DNA of 49,922 nucleotides from an uncultured Muribaculum sp. (GTDB lineage: Bacteria; Bacteroidota; Bacteroidia; Bacteroidales; Muribaculaceae): positions 1-49,922 of the forward strand of contig CAJTSK010000020.1 of NCBI GenBank assembly GCA_910578835.1, read 5' to 3'. Position numbers and translations under genes: made by a program. The notes under the pieces are model-generated. The model was not told the origin of the DNA. It saw only the letters and a list, made by a program, of their open reading frames with translations, and did not search any database. Numbering within the stretch: position 1 is the stretch's first letter; every line of letters begins with the position of its first letter. Of this stretch, positions 16,772 to 25,097 are shown piece by piece.

Positions 16772-16802
16772 CAAATTTAGCGAAATCCCATGTCACTGCC
16801 AA
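16772..16802 (-). promoter_or_regulatory. Promoter of the ftsB-like gene and envelope operon
   Basis: Minus strand: TTG (16802-16800), 20-nt spacer, perfect TAAATTTG (16779-16772). The predicted start lies about 2 nt before the ATG at 16763. Confidence 0.55.
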
Positions 16803-16830
16803 CGATTTAACATATATTGTCGCGCCGGCT

Positions 16831-16846
16831 ATTAAACAAGCTCTTA
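16831..16846. repeat. Solo end of the MITE-like element (copy 1)
   Basis: ATTAAACAAGCTCTTA matches the terminal repeat of the palindromic element for about 14-16 bp with no element body beside it. The last three bases form the TAA stop of the adjacent minus-strand gene. The same sequence in the same orientation occurs at 17384-17402. Confidence 0.6.
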
Positions 16847-17317
16847 ATGGGATAGTGGAAGCGTGTAGTTGAATCCGGGTTTTACAGTGAATGTCTGCGA
16901 CACGCTGCGGCTCTCTGCCGACGAGTTGTAGCGGAAGTGAATACGCGTGTTGGGAGGCATGCAGTCAAGCAGGAAGATTGCCCCATAAGGCGTTATGTCG
17001 GTCGGGTCAAGCCTGCCGGGAGTAATGCGTTCCTCGATATATACCTCTGCTCCGGTGACAGTTACGGCAATGCTTGCCGCGCCGCCTGTCAGTCCTGATA
17101 GTCCGTGGCGGGCTATTGTCGTGCGGTAGTCGTCATCGACGGTTATGGTCAGTCCCGGCTCGCAGCTGTTATCGACACAGATTTCTCCTGCGTAAAAATA
17201 AGTCTCGGCTTCTGCTTTTGCTCCGGGACGCGATGCAAGTGCGATTACTGCCGCCGCCACGATAAACAGCAGTACACACACCTCGACGGCACCTATGGCA
17301 ATCCAGAGTAATGTCAT
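16844..17317 (-). CDS. Hypothetical membrane-anchored beta-rich protein
   Basis: A 157-residue protein. I chose the ATG at 17317 (MTLLWIAIG), which opens directly into a membrane helix or signal anchor (residues 2-28); a farther ATG at 17395 would lie in a repeat. The rest is beta-rich: YFYAGEICVDNSCEPGLTITV with two cysteines, then repeated strands and FTVKPGFNYTLPLSH at the end. I do not recognise the family. It is flanked on both sides by direct copies of a 16-nt repeat end, and its stop codon lies within one of them. Confidence 0.65.
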   Translation of the reverse strand: MTLLWIAIGAVEVCVLLFIVAAAVIALASRPGAKAEAETYFYAGEICVDNSCEPGLTITVDDDYRTTIARHGLSGLTGGAASIAVTVTGAEVYIEERITPGRLDPTDITPYGAIFLLDCMPPNTRIHFRYNSSAESRSVSQTFTVKPGFNYTLPLSH

Positions 17318-17383
17318 GATTCTCCAAAGATAATTATTATTTATCAAAACCAATATATGAAATGCGATGTTAATAAATATGAT

Positions 17384-17402
17384 ATTATTAAACAAGCTCT
17401 TA
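17384..17402. repeat. Solo end of the MITE-like element (copy 2)
   Basis: ATTATTAAACAAGCTCTTA matches the element's terminal repeat, in the same orientation as 16831-16846. It lies between the divergent hypothetical gene and the MscS-type gene, 30 nt before the latter's ATG. Confidence 0.6.
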
Positions 17403-17431
17403 TATAATTCACGTTCAATACATTTATTTAG

Positions 17432-19039
17432 ATGTCACATAACTTATTGGGCGCACATAGCCTGATTCCGACCCACAAGGTCGCCACATGGCTGCTCTCG
17501 CAGATTGACGGGTTTCTGACAAGGCTTGGCCTTGAACGGTCAAGCTCGGCAGAACAGATTATTTACACTGCTCTTGCGCTTGCCATGGCTTTGCTTGTAG
17601 GGTGGATAGTCAGGAAAGCGGTGGTGGCGGTGGTGCAGAAGCTTGTGTATTCGCGCCACACTATATTTGTCGACGAGCTTCAACATGAGAATATCGTCAA
17701 CAAGATGAGCCATATCATACCGCCGCTCGTGTTTCTGGGGCTGATACCGTTTGCGTTTCAGACCGATAATCATACACTTGTCATCATCGAACGTGTGGTG
17801 CTTGTGTATTTTGTGGTGGTTTTGGGATGGACTATATGTTCGCTGTTCAATATCATCTGGACTAACTATGACCGGAGGGAAAATACCAAGAATCTTCCCT
17901 TAAAAGGTATCCTTAATGTGGCAAAAGGATTGGTGTGGATTATAATCGCCATTATAGCAGTATCGATACTTGTCGACCGTTCGCCTGCCGTGCTGCTTAC
18001 CGGACTCGGCGCGTTTGCCGCCGCGCTTATGCTCATATTCAAGGATTCGATACTCGGCTTCGTCGCCGGACTTCAGCTGTCGGTCAACGACATGCTGCGT
18101 GTAGGTGACTGGATTTCCGTGCCGGGCACCATCGCCAACGGTATCGTCACCGATGTATCGCTGACGGCGGTGAAGGTGAGAAACTGGGACAACACCACCG
18201 TTACGCTGCCACCTTACACACTTGTGTCAACTTCGTTTCAGAACTGGAACAAGATGAAAGAGCGCGGACGCCGTCAGATAGAGCGCTCTGTGTGGATTGA
18301 CATATCTACTGTGAGACCCACTACCCCGGAGATGCTGGAGGCGTTCAAGCTGCAGCCTTTCATGAAAGAGTATATCGAACTTATGCAGGCCGATGCCGCC
18401 AAAGGACAGTCGACATGCCTGATGCATGATGATATAAAGGTAAACGGCTCTATTGACACTAATCTCGGATGTTACCGCGCCTATGTGGGGCTATATCTTC
18501 ATCATCATCCTTATGTGGCGATGGGTGGTCCTACATGTATGGTCAGGCTCATGCAACAGACCGCCACGGGTGTGCCGTTGCAGATATTCTGTTATCTCAA
18601 CACGACTGAATGGGTTTTGTATGAAGGAATACAGAGCGATATTTTCGAGCATATCATGGCTGCCGCGCCTGCATTCGGCTTGTCGGCATTCTCGTCGCCT
18701 ACCGGTCGCGACATGGTGAACATCGCCAATCCCAAGCCGGAAGCGATGCCCTACAACGGCGATGCTCCCGTGGCAATGTCCACTTACGATCCGATAACCA
18801 ATTTCATGGTGCCTCCCAACGTGTCGGGCGACCACGGCTTTGCCTACAGTACCGAGCCGGTATATCCCGATTCGATATCAGAGGCTGTAGCGGCGGCAAA
18901 GGCGGCGGGTATACCTGTCATGCCGTCGAGCGAGAATGCTGCGCCTACGCTCGTGCCGGGTACTGTTGCCGCTCCCCCGGCAACAGCGTCTAACACGTCT
19001 GCTTCGTCAGGCTCAATCTCGCCCACTCCCGCTGATTAA
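17432..19039 (+). CDS. MscS-family mechanosensitive ion channel
   Basis: A 535-residue channel with about five predicted helices in residues 40-215 and the conserved pore-lining and beta domains: LLTGLGAFAAALMLIFKDSI, VAGLQLSVNDMLRVGDWI, VTDVSLTAVKVRNWDNTTV, LPPYTLVSTSFQNW. It resembles the YbdG-like group of larger MscS proteins, which release solutes on osmotic down-shock. A low-complexity tail rich in Ala, Pro and Ser (about 430-535) extends past the usual end. It is monocistronic and divergent from the hypothetical gene. Confidence 0.94.
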   Translation: MSHNLLGAHSLIPTHKVATWLLSQIDGFLTRLGLERSSSAEQIIYTALALAMALLVGWIVRKAVVAVVQKLVYSRHTIFVDELQHENIVNKMSHIIPPLVFLGLIPFAFQTDNHTLVIIERVVLVYFVVVLGWTICSLFNIIWTNYDRRENTKNLPLKGILNVAKGLVWIIIAIIAVSILVDRSPAVLLTGLGAFAAALMLIFKDSILGFVAGLQLSVNDMLRVGDWISVPGTIANGIVTDVSLTAVKVRNWDNTTVTLPPYTLVSTSFQNWNKMKERGRRQIERSVWIDISTVRPTTPEMLEAFKLQPFMKEYIELMQADAAKGQSTCLMHDDIKVNGSIDTNLGCYRAYVGLYLHHHPYVAMGGPTCMVRLMQQTATGVPLQIFCYLNTTEWVLYEGIQSDIFEHIMAAAPAFGLSAFSSPTGRDMVNIANPKPEAMPYNGDAPVAMSTYDPITNFMVPPNVSGDHGFAYSTEPVYPDSISEAVAAAKAAGIPVMPSSENAAPTLVPGTVAAPPATASNTSASSGSISPTPAD

Positions 19040-19090
19040 ACCTTGGACTGATATATTAACCCCCGATATTACAGCTATTTATTTACGATA

Positions 19091-19429
19091 ATGAAAAAGA
19101 TGTTGTTTTCAGCCGTCACGGTATTGATGATGTGTTCATGTGTGTCTCAGCGTCAAGTTTCCAATATGAATGAGTTTGTTGCACGTTACAGCAACGGTTA
19201 TATACTTGATGCCGACTGGGATGTAGTAGGATATGCGCGCAACGGCTATATCTCCACCGAGCGCAATGAGATAGTGGCAAGGTATTACAACGGGCGTGTC
19301 TATGATTGCCTTGACAGTGTGATTGCCGTATATAGCAACGGGTGTATATACTCCGACCGTCCCCTGTGGGACATCTATGACCGCATCGACATGTCAAATT
19401 ATATAAAAGATCAGAAGGGCAAGGAATAG
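19091..19429 (+). CDS. Small lipoprotein with tandem NG repeats
   Basis: A 112-residue protein with a signal peptide and lipobox (LMMCSC, Cys17). Four imperfect repeats of about 17-21 residues follow: VARYSNGYI, YARNGYI, VARYYNGRV, AVYSNGCIY. Each centres on an aromatic plus Asn-Gly turn, which suggests a small repeated beta-structure. I do not know its function. Its 3' end overlaps the convergent Lrp-family gene by 19 nt. Confidence 0.75.
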   Translation: MKKMLFSAVTVLMMCSCVSQRQVSNMNEFVARYSNGYILDADWDVVGYARNGYISTERNEIVARYYNGRVYDCLDSVIAVYSNGCIYSDRPLWDIYDRIDMSNYIKDQKGKE

Positions 19430-19878
19430 TCATGTTTCAGCTCCGACATCACAAAAGTTGACTCGACGGAGCCGAGCGACTCGAAAGCACCGAGCTTGTT
19501 GAGCAGAAACTCCTGGTAGTCACTCATTGAGGGCGCATAAATCTTGAGCAGATAATCGTAGCCTCCCGACACATTGTAACATTCGGTCACTTCGGGAAGG
19601 CTGCTTATGTAGCGTGTAAATTCCGTGGCGATTGCGCGGTTCATGTGTTGCAGCTTTACCCGGCAGAACACCATGAATCCCTGTCCTACCTTGTCGGCGT
19701 CGATTATCGCCACATAACGGCGTATGTAGCCTTGTGTCTCAAGCCGGCGTAACCGCTCGAATACCGGAGTGGTGGAGCGGTGTACTTTTGCCGCAAGCTC
19801 TTTTACTGTCAGTCGGGCGTCGTCTTGTAGCGCACGTAATATCGCGAGGTCGATATCGTCAAGTTGTTCAGTGGTCAT
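19411..19878 (-). CDS. Lrp/AsnC-family transcriptional regulator
   Basis: A 155-residue regulator. The N-terminal winged HTH (residues about 7-60: DLAILRALQDDARLTVKELA, STTPVFERLRRLETQGYI) and a C-terminal RAM/AsnC effector domain (about 65-150: FCRVKLQHMN, VTECYNVSGGYDYLLKIYA) are complete. It is divergent from the MetY-like gene across a 173-bp promoter region, so control of that sulfur amino acid gene is likely but inferred. A TATATTTG box lies on the minus strand at 19939-19946. Confidence 0.96.
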   Translation of the reverse strand: MTTEQLDDIDLAILRALQDDARLTVKELAAKVHRSTTPVFERLRRLETQGYIRRYVAIIDADKVGQGFMVFCRVKLQHMNRAIATEFTRYISSLPEVTECYNVSGGYDYLLKIYAPSMSDYQEFLLNKLGAFESLGSVESTFVMSELKHDYSLPF

Positions 19879-19975
19879 TTGTTCTGTTTTTTATCCTTAT
19901 GACTGCATGATTTAGAATTTTCATTCTATTGTATGGTGCAAATATAGCTATATTTTCTGTTGTATGTGTGTTTTG

Positions 19976-20006
19976 TTGTGTCAATTTTCTGCTGCGGGTA
20001 ATTTTG
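19976..20006 (+). promoter_or_regulatory. Promoter of the first MetY-like gene
   Basis: TTG at 19976-19978, 20-nt spacer, TAATTTTG at 19999-20006. Start expected near 20013, leaving about 40 nt of leader. Confidence 0.55.
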
Positions 20007-20051
20007 CACTGTACGATAATTGAAAATTCAAACAATAAACATCATAAGATT

Positions 20052-21344
20052 ATGGCACTTGACAAAAACCGTCTACACTTCGAGACTCTTCAACTTCATG
20101 TAGGGCAGGAACAGCCCGATCCGGCAACCGATGCACGTGCGGTGCCTATTTATCAGACAACATCTTACGTGTTCCGTGATTCGGCGCATGCGGCGGCACG
20201 TTTCGGGCTTCAGGATGCCGGAAACATCTACGGACGACTTACCAACAGTACTCAAGGCGTGTTTGAGGACCGCGTGGCGGCCCTCGAAGGGGGTGTGGCC
20301 GGTCTTGCCGTCGCCTCGGGAGCGGCTGCAATCACTTACGCGCTACTGAATATCACGCGTGCCGGCGACCATATCGTGGCGGCAAAGACCATCTACGGCG
20401 GGTCATACAATCTTCTCGACCACACATTGCCCGACTATGGAGTGACGACTACATTTGTCGACCCTTCCGATGTCAATAATTTCGAGAAAGCCATCAAGCG
20501 CGAGACCAAGGCGATATTTATAGAGACTCTCGGTAATCCTAACTCCAATGTCATCGATATCAAGGCTGTGGCTGAAATAGCCCATCAGCATCGTATACCG
20601 CTCATAGTCGACAACACTTTTGCGACACCATTCCTTGTGCGTCCTATCCAGTGGGGAGCTGACATTGTGGTGCATTCAGCCACCAAGTTTATAGGCGGTC
20701 ACGGCACGTCGCTCGGAGGTGTCATAGTGGATAGCGGCAATTTTGACTGGAAAGCGTCGGGCAAATTCCCGCAATTGTCGGAGCCTGACCCGAGTTATCA
20801 TGGCGCGGTGTTTGCCGATGTCGCCGGTCGCGCCGCATTTGTCACCCGCATCCGTGCCGTATTGCTCCGCGACACCGGGGCTACCATAAGTCCATTCAAT
20901 GCCTTTATACTGTTGCAGGGTCTTGAGACTCTGTCGTTGCGCGTGGAGCGTCACTCCTACAATGCGGAGCGTGTTGTGGAATTTCTTTCACGTCATCCCA
21001 AGGTAAAACGCGTCAACCACCCCTTGCTTGCCAGTCATCCCGACCATCCGCTTTACAAACATTATTTCTCCAAGGGGGGCGGCTCTATTTTCACTTTTGA
21101 AATCAAGGGAGGCGAGAAAGAAGCCCACCGGTTTATCGACTCGCTTGAGATATTTTCACTCCTTGCCAATGTCGCCGATGTGAAGAGTCTTGTCATACAT
21201 CCCGCCACTACCACCCATTCACAGCTCACCGACGAGCAGAAAGCCGAGCAGGAGATATTTCCGGGCACGGTGCGTCTCTCAATCGGCACCGAGCATATCG
21301 ACGACCTTCTCGCCGACATCAGCCAGGCGCTTGACAATGTGTGA
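20052..21344 (+). CDS. O-acetylhomoserine sulfhydrylase-like PLP enzyme
   Basis: A 430-residue enzyme of the Cys/Met-metabolism PLP family, MetY branch, which joins O-acetylhomoserine with sulfide or methanethiol to make homocysteine or methionine. The ATG at 20052 gives the usual start HFETLQLHVGQEQPDPATDARAVPIYQTTSYVF; upstream codons read from a TTG (19929) are not plausible. The PLP-binding lysine lies in VVHSATKFIGGHGT (near residue 212), with VASGAAAI and PNSNVIDIKAVAEIA as other family blocks. A paralogue follows 77 nt downstream with its own promoter. Confidence 0.94.
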   Translation: MALDKNRLHFETLQLHVGQEQPDPATDARAVPIYQTTSYVFRDSAHAAARFGLQDAGNIYGRLTNSTQGVFEDRVAALEGGVAGLAVASGAAAITYALLNITRAGDHIVAAKTIYGGSYNLLDHTLPDYGVTTTFVDPSDVNNFEKAIKRETKAIFIETLGNPNSNVIDIKAVAEIAHQHRIPLIVDNTFATPFLVRPIQWGADIVVHSATKFIGGHGTSLGGVIVDSGNFDWKASGKFPQLSEPDPSYHGAVFADVAGRAAFVTRIRAVLLRDTGATISPFNAFILLQGLETLSLRVERHSYNAERVVEFLSRHPKVKRVNHPLLASHPDHPLYKHYFSKGGGSIFTFEIKGGEKEAHRFIDSLEIFSLLANVADVKSLVIHPATTTHSQLTDEQKAEQEIFPGTVRLSIGTEHIDDLLADISQALDNV

Positions 21345-21359
21345 CCCGAAGCATCGTGA

Positions 21360-21391
21360 TTTGCATAGTGTCAACTTTTTGGGTAACTTTG
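21360..21391 (+). promoter_or_regulatory. Promoter of the second MetY-like gene
   Basis: TTTG at 21360-21363, 20-nt spacer, TAACTTTG at 21384-21391: a full consensus match. Start expected near 21398, so the leader would be about 24 nt and would contain the AACAAGCTCTAA repeat end. Confidence 0.65.
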
Positions 21392-21403
21392 CCAATGGTA
21401 AAA

Positions 21404-21417
21404 TAAACAAGCTCTAA
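21404..21417. repeat. Solo end of the MITE-like element (copy 3)
   Basis: TAAACAAGCTCTAA, 14 bp matching the element's right end, in the leader of the second MetY-like gene 5 nt before its ATG. Confidence 0.45.
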
Positions 21418-21421
21418 ATTC

Positions 21422-22711
21422 ATGGATAAGCAATTTAAACCGGAAACACTTTGTGTGCAGGCAGGGTGGACTCCGAAAAAGGGTGAGCCGCGTGTGCTGC
21501 CCATATATCAGAGCACTACGTTCAAATATGATACCAGCGAACAGATGGCACGTCTGTTTGACCTGGAGGATAGTGGCTATTTCTATACCCGTCTTCAGAA
21601 CCCTACCAACGATGCTGTGGCAGCAAAGATTGCCGCCCTCGAAGGTGGAGTGGCTGCAATGCTCACATCAAGCGGTCAGGCCGCAAATTTCTACGCCATA
21701 TTCAATATCTGTGAGGCGGGCGACCACTTTGTCAGCTCTTCGGCTATCTACGGCGGCACATTCAACCTCTTTGCCGTGACGATGAAAAAACTCGGAATCG
21801 AGGTGACATTTGTAAGCCCCGATGCTACAGAAGAGGAGATTTCTGCGGCATTCCGCCCCAACACAAAGGCTCTTTTCGGCGAGACTATCTCCAATCCGTC
21901 GCTTGACGTGCTTGATATCGAGAAGTTTGCCCGCGTGGCACATAAGCATGGGGTTCCCCTGATTGTCGACAATACTTTCCCGACTCCGATAAATTGCCGT
22001 CCCTTCGAGTGGGGCGCCGACATCGTGGTGCATTCGACCACAAAATATATGGACGGACATGCCACAAGCGTAGGTGGCGTGATTGTCGACAGCGGTAACT
22101 TTGACTGGGCGGCTTATCCCGACAAGTTTCCCGGACTTTGTGCCCCCGACGAGTCATACCACGGGCTTACTTACGCCACTGCATTTGGCAAAGGCGCTTA
22201 TATCACCAAGGCTACCGCACAGCTTATGCGCGACCTCGGCAGCATACAGTCGCCGCAAAACGCATTTTTGCTCAACCTCGGTCTGGAGACATTGCACCTG
22301 CGCGTGGAGCGTCACTGCAGAAATGCACAGGCTGTAGCCGAGTATCTTGCCGCCAATGACAAGGTGGCATGGGTAAACTATTGCGGACTCCCCGACAATC
22401 CCTACCATGGGCTTGCTGAAAAATATATGCCCGGCGGTTCTTGCGGTGTGATTTCCTTCGGCCTGAAGGGCGGACGTGATATATCAATCCGCTTTATGGA
22501 CAGCCTCAAGCTGGCGGCTATCGTGACACACGTGGCTGACGCACGCACCAGCGTGCTCCATCCCGCGAGCCACACTCACCGTCAGCTTTCCGACGAGCAG
22601 CTGATTGAAGCCGGTGTGCGCCCCGACCTCATACGCTTATCGGTAGGAATCGAGAATGTCGATGATATCATAGCCGACATCGAGCAGGCGCTTGCGGCGG
22701 CATATGCGTGA
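21422..22711 (+). CDS. Second O-acetylhomoserine sulfhydrylase-like PLP enzyme
   Basis: A 429-residue paralogue of the preceding gene product. Conserved blocks include PETLCVQAGWTPKKGEPRVLPIYQSTTF, TSSGQAANFYAIFNI, NPSLDVLDIEKFA and the PLP lysine in VVHSTTKYMDGHAT. Divergence between the two copies is clear along the whole length (for example SATKFIGGHGT against STTKYMDGHAT), so this is an old duplication, perhaps with different sulfur donors. Its own consensus promoter suggests separate control. Confidence 0.93.
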   Translation: MDKQFKPETLCVQAGWTPKKGEPRVLPIYQSTTFKYDTSEQMARLFDLEDSGYFYTRLQNPTNDAVAAKIAALEGGVAAMLTSSGQAANFYAIFNICEAGDHFVSSSAIYGGTFNLFAVTMKKLGIEVTFVSPDATEEEISAAFRPNTKALFGETISNPSLDVLDIEKFARVAHKHGVPLIVDNTFPTPINCRPFEWGADIVVHSTTKYMDGHATSVGGVIVDSGNFDWAAYPDKFPGLCAPDESYHGLTYATAFGKGAYITKATAQLMRDLGSIQSPQNAFLLNLGLETLHLRVERHCRNAQAVAEYLAANDKVAWVNYCGLPDNPYHGLAEKYMPGGSCGVISFGLKGGRDISIRFMDSLKLAAIVTHVADARTSVLHPASHTHRQLSDEQLIEAGVRPDLIRLSVGIENVDDIIADIEQALAAAYA

Positions 22712-22743
22712 GTAAGACAAGTCAAATCCAAAATAAGATAATT

Positions 22744-23352
22744 ATGTTCTCTGGAATAGTTGAAGAAGCCGCCAAAGTGGTGGCGATAGTGCGCGACGGT
22801 GGCAATATACACCTGACCCTCACATGCTCTTTTGTCGATGAGCTTAAAATCGACCAGTCGGTGTCACACAACGGTGTGTGCCTTACCGTGGTTGCACTTC
22901 CCGGCGACAATACCTATACCGTGACGGCGATTCAGGAGACGCTTGACCGCAGCAATCTGGGCGACCTCAAGCCGGGCGACCTCGTGAATGTAGAGCGCAG
23001 TATGGTCATGAACGGTCGTCTTGACGGTCATATCGTGCAGGGACATGTCGATTGCACAGCTGTGTGTGACAATATCGAGACTGTCGATGGCAGCACTTAT
23101 TTCCGTTTCCGCTATTCTGTTGCCCCGGAAATGGCAAAACGCGGCTACGTGACCGTGGAAAAAGGCTCGGTGACCGTCAATGGCGTGAGCCTTACGGTAT
23201 GTGACTCGGAGGTCGACTCGTTCCGCGTGGCGATTATCCCCTATACTTTCGAGCATACCAATTTCTGCCGTATCGCCGAAGGCTCACGTGTAAATCTCGA
23301 ATTTGATATTATCGGCAAGTATCTTGCCCGTCTGATGGAGGTAGGTGACTGA
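22744..23352 (+). CDS. ribE: Riboflavin synthase alpha subunit
   Basis: A 202-residue enzyme that converts two 6,7-dimethyl-8-ribityllumazine into riboflavin. The start at 22744 gives the invariant MFSGIVEE. The two tandem lumazine-binding halves are visible: SHNGVCLTVV and GHIVQGHVD in the first, VNGVSLTV and IPYTFEHTNF in the second. The last base of its TGA stop is the first base of the next gene's ATG, so the two are translationally coupled. Confidence 0.97.
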   Translation: MFSGIVEEAAKVVAIVRDGGNIHLTLTCSFVDELKIDQSVSHNGVCLTVVALPGDNTYTVTAIQETLDRSNLGDLKPGDLVNVERSMVMNGRLDGHIVQGHVDCTAVCDNIETVDGSTYFRFRYSVAPEMAKRGYVTVEKGSVTVNGVSLTVCDSEVDSFRVAIIPYTFEHTNFCRIAEGSRVNLEFDIIGKYLARLMEVGD

Positions 23353-23924
23353 TGGATAAGCCGGCAGGCATAGTTGTCTATGGCGCGTCAAGTGCCGGCA
23401 TAGACAGCCGTTATTATGACTTTGCCCGTGAAGTGGGCAGGGAGATAGCGGCGCGTGGTTTCCGTCTGGTCAATGGCGGCGGCAGGGCAGGGCTGATGGG
23501 TGCGTCAATCGAGGGCGCACTTGACGCCGGAGGCGAGGTGACAGGTGTGTTGCCCGATTTTATGATTGAGCGTGGCTGGAATCATCCGCGCCTTACCGAG
23601 ATGCTCTCTACTTCATCCATGCATGAGCGCAAGCTCACGATGGCGCGCCTTTCGTGGGGTGCGATTGCTCTTCCGGGCGGAGTAGGCACGCTTGATGAGC
23701 TGTTTGAGATAATTACATGGCGTCAGCTGGGACTGTATGAGGGAAATGTGGTGATAGCCAATGCTTTCGGATTTTACGACCTTTTGCTCGACCATCTGCG
23801 CCACACCGACTCGGAGCATTTCATGCGTGCTGCCGACCTGTGGCAGGTTGCCTCGACACCTGCCGAGGCTGTGGCAATGGCGATTGAGCGCAGCGTTTAT
23901 AGTGCCTCCGGTGAAAAATATTGA
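23352..23924 (+). CDS. LOG-family protein (nucleoside monophosphate phosphoribohydrolase type)
   Basis: A 190-residue Rossmann-like protein with the LOG signatures GGGRAGLMGA (near 37-46) and PGGVGTLDELFE (near 108-119), plus MHERK before the second. The family removes ribose phosphate from adenosine monophosphate derivatives; several bacterial members were once misnamed lysine decarboxylases. It is coupled to riboflavin synthase. A palindromic element lies 42 nt downstream. Confidence 0.93.
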   Translation: MDKPAGIVVYGASSAGIDSRYYDFAREVGREIAARGFRLVNGGGRAGLMGASIEGALDAGGEVTGVLPDFMIERGWNHPRLTEMLSTSSMHERKLTMARLSWGAIALPGGVGTLDELFEIITWRQLGLYEGNVVIANAFGFYDLLLDHLRHTDSEHFMRAADLWQVASTPAEAVAMAIERSVYSASGEKY

Positions 23925-23966
23925 AATTTTGTCAGTAGAAAGATGTCGTGGTTGGTCGATACGCTA

Positions 23967-24316
23967 AGAGCTTGTTTAATAATAAAAGTTGCTGTCAGGG
24001 TCGTATAGCTTGAGACGATTTTCAACATGTGACGAAGGAGTGTACTTTATGTACACGACTGAGGAACAGGCTGAAAAGCGACCAAGATATACGAGACTAA
24101 AGGTAACTTTATAATCACTCAACCTCTTGATGACCTTTGAAACAAATGTAAAAATATGTCAACGATATGAAACAAATTACCTCCCGTCGGTCATTCGCCG
24201 GCATCTTTCCGCCTGCTCTTCGGTCGTTATGGAATCCCATAACTCCCTCATCACAAACAAAAATCTGCTCGACGAATGACCGCCCTGACAGCAACATTTA
24301 TTATTAAACAAGCTCT
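23967..24316. mobile_element. Palindromic MITE-like element, long copy
   Basis: A 350-bp element with terminal inverted repeats AGAGCTTGTTTAATAATAAA. Both arms are homologous in inverted orientation. Left arm: outer stem 24001-24012 with 24083-24094, inner hairpin GTGTAC/GTACAC (24040-24045 with 24051-24056). Right arm: outer stem 24188-24197 with 24273-24282 (10 bp), inner hairpin GTTATGG/CCATAAC (24226-24232 with 24237-24243). The stems pair in both arms although their sequences differ. A 60-codon minus-strand frame (24115-24297) repeats that in the short copy at 9192. No transposase is encoded. Confidence 0.82.
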
Positions 24317-25076
24317 AAGTCATGTTACCGATGCTCCGTTTGAGACGGGGCGTCAGGTGTTTAACACCGGTGTGACATCTTACATGCAGGGAATGCCTGT
24401 GGAGGCGCGCCCCGAATTGCTGGGCTATAATTCTGACATCCTTTGTGTGGTAATGGCTATGTTGCTGCTCGTAGCCTTCAATATAAGGCAATCCCCTAAG
24501 TTTTTCAGGGTCACCTTTCACGACCTGTGGAGCCTGAAGGAGCGTAACCACCTTTTCGATACGAGCACGGTCAGCGAGACACGCGCATTTGTGGTGTGTG
24601 TGATACTGATGTGTATCTGCGAGGCGTTGCTCGGCATTGCGGCGATTTCGCAATTCATGCCGGTCCCTCCGGCATCTATGCTCATGGTCGGCGGAGTGTT
24701 GGCGGGTATTGCCGGAGGATATTATCTCTGGCAGGTGATGGTGTATAAATTTATCGGATATGTATTTTTTGATAAATTTTCCACCTCATTGTGGTTGCGT
24801 GGATTTAATGCGAGCCAGATACTTCTCGGCGCGTTATTGCTTGTGCCGGCGCTCACTGTGCTTTTTTATCCGTCGGCAACCGTTTGGTTGCTGATTGCAA
24901 GTGTTTTGTTCTATTTTTGCGTCAGGTTAATCTTCATATCGAAGGGTTTTAGAATTTTTTACCAGAATTTTGCCTCTCTGCTTTATTTTATTTTGTACCT
25001 TTGCAGCGTGGAAATCGTACCGGTTATTTTGTTATTTAACGGCGTGTTTTCACTTTGTTGTAACTTAATTAGCTAA
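24276..25076 (+). CDS. DUF4271 membrane protein, 5' end lying in the MITE-like element
   Basis: A 266-residue membrane protein of the Bacteroidota DUF4271 family, with about six helices (65-82, 105-130, 135-160, 165-178, 190-225, 240-262) and no known function. It lies before hemD, rnpA, yidD and tatD, a familiar Bacteroidales order. The only upstream in-frame ATG (24276) is inside the palindromic element: the first 13-14 residues (MTALTATFIIKQA) are encoded by the terminal repeat. Native sequence starts near SHVTDAPFETGRQ. Internal ATGs at 24384 and 24393 could also be used. The element probably replaced the original start. Confidence 0.75.
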   Translation: MTALTATFIIKQALSHVTDAPFETGRQVFNTGVTSYMQGMPVEARPELLGYNSDILCVVMAMLLLVAFNIRQSPKFFRVTFHDLWSLKERNHLFDTSTVSETRAFVVCVILMCICEALLGIAAISQFMPVPPASMLMVGGVLAGIAGGYYLWQVMVYKFIGYVFFDKFSTSLWLRGFNASQILLGALLLVPALTVLFYPSATVWLLIASVLFYFCVRLIFISKGFRIFYQNFASLLYFILYLCSVEIVPVILLFNGVFSLCCNLIS

Positions 25077-25097
25077 TCTACACAAGTCGATAAGAGA

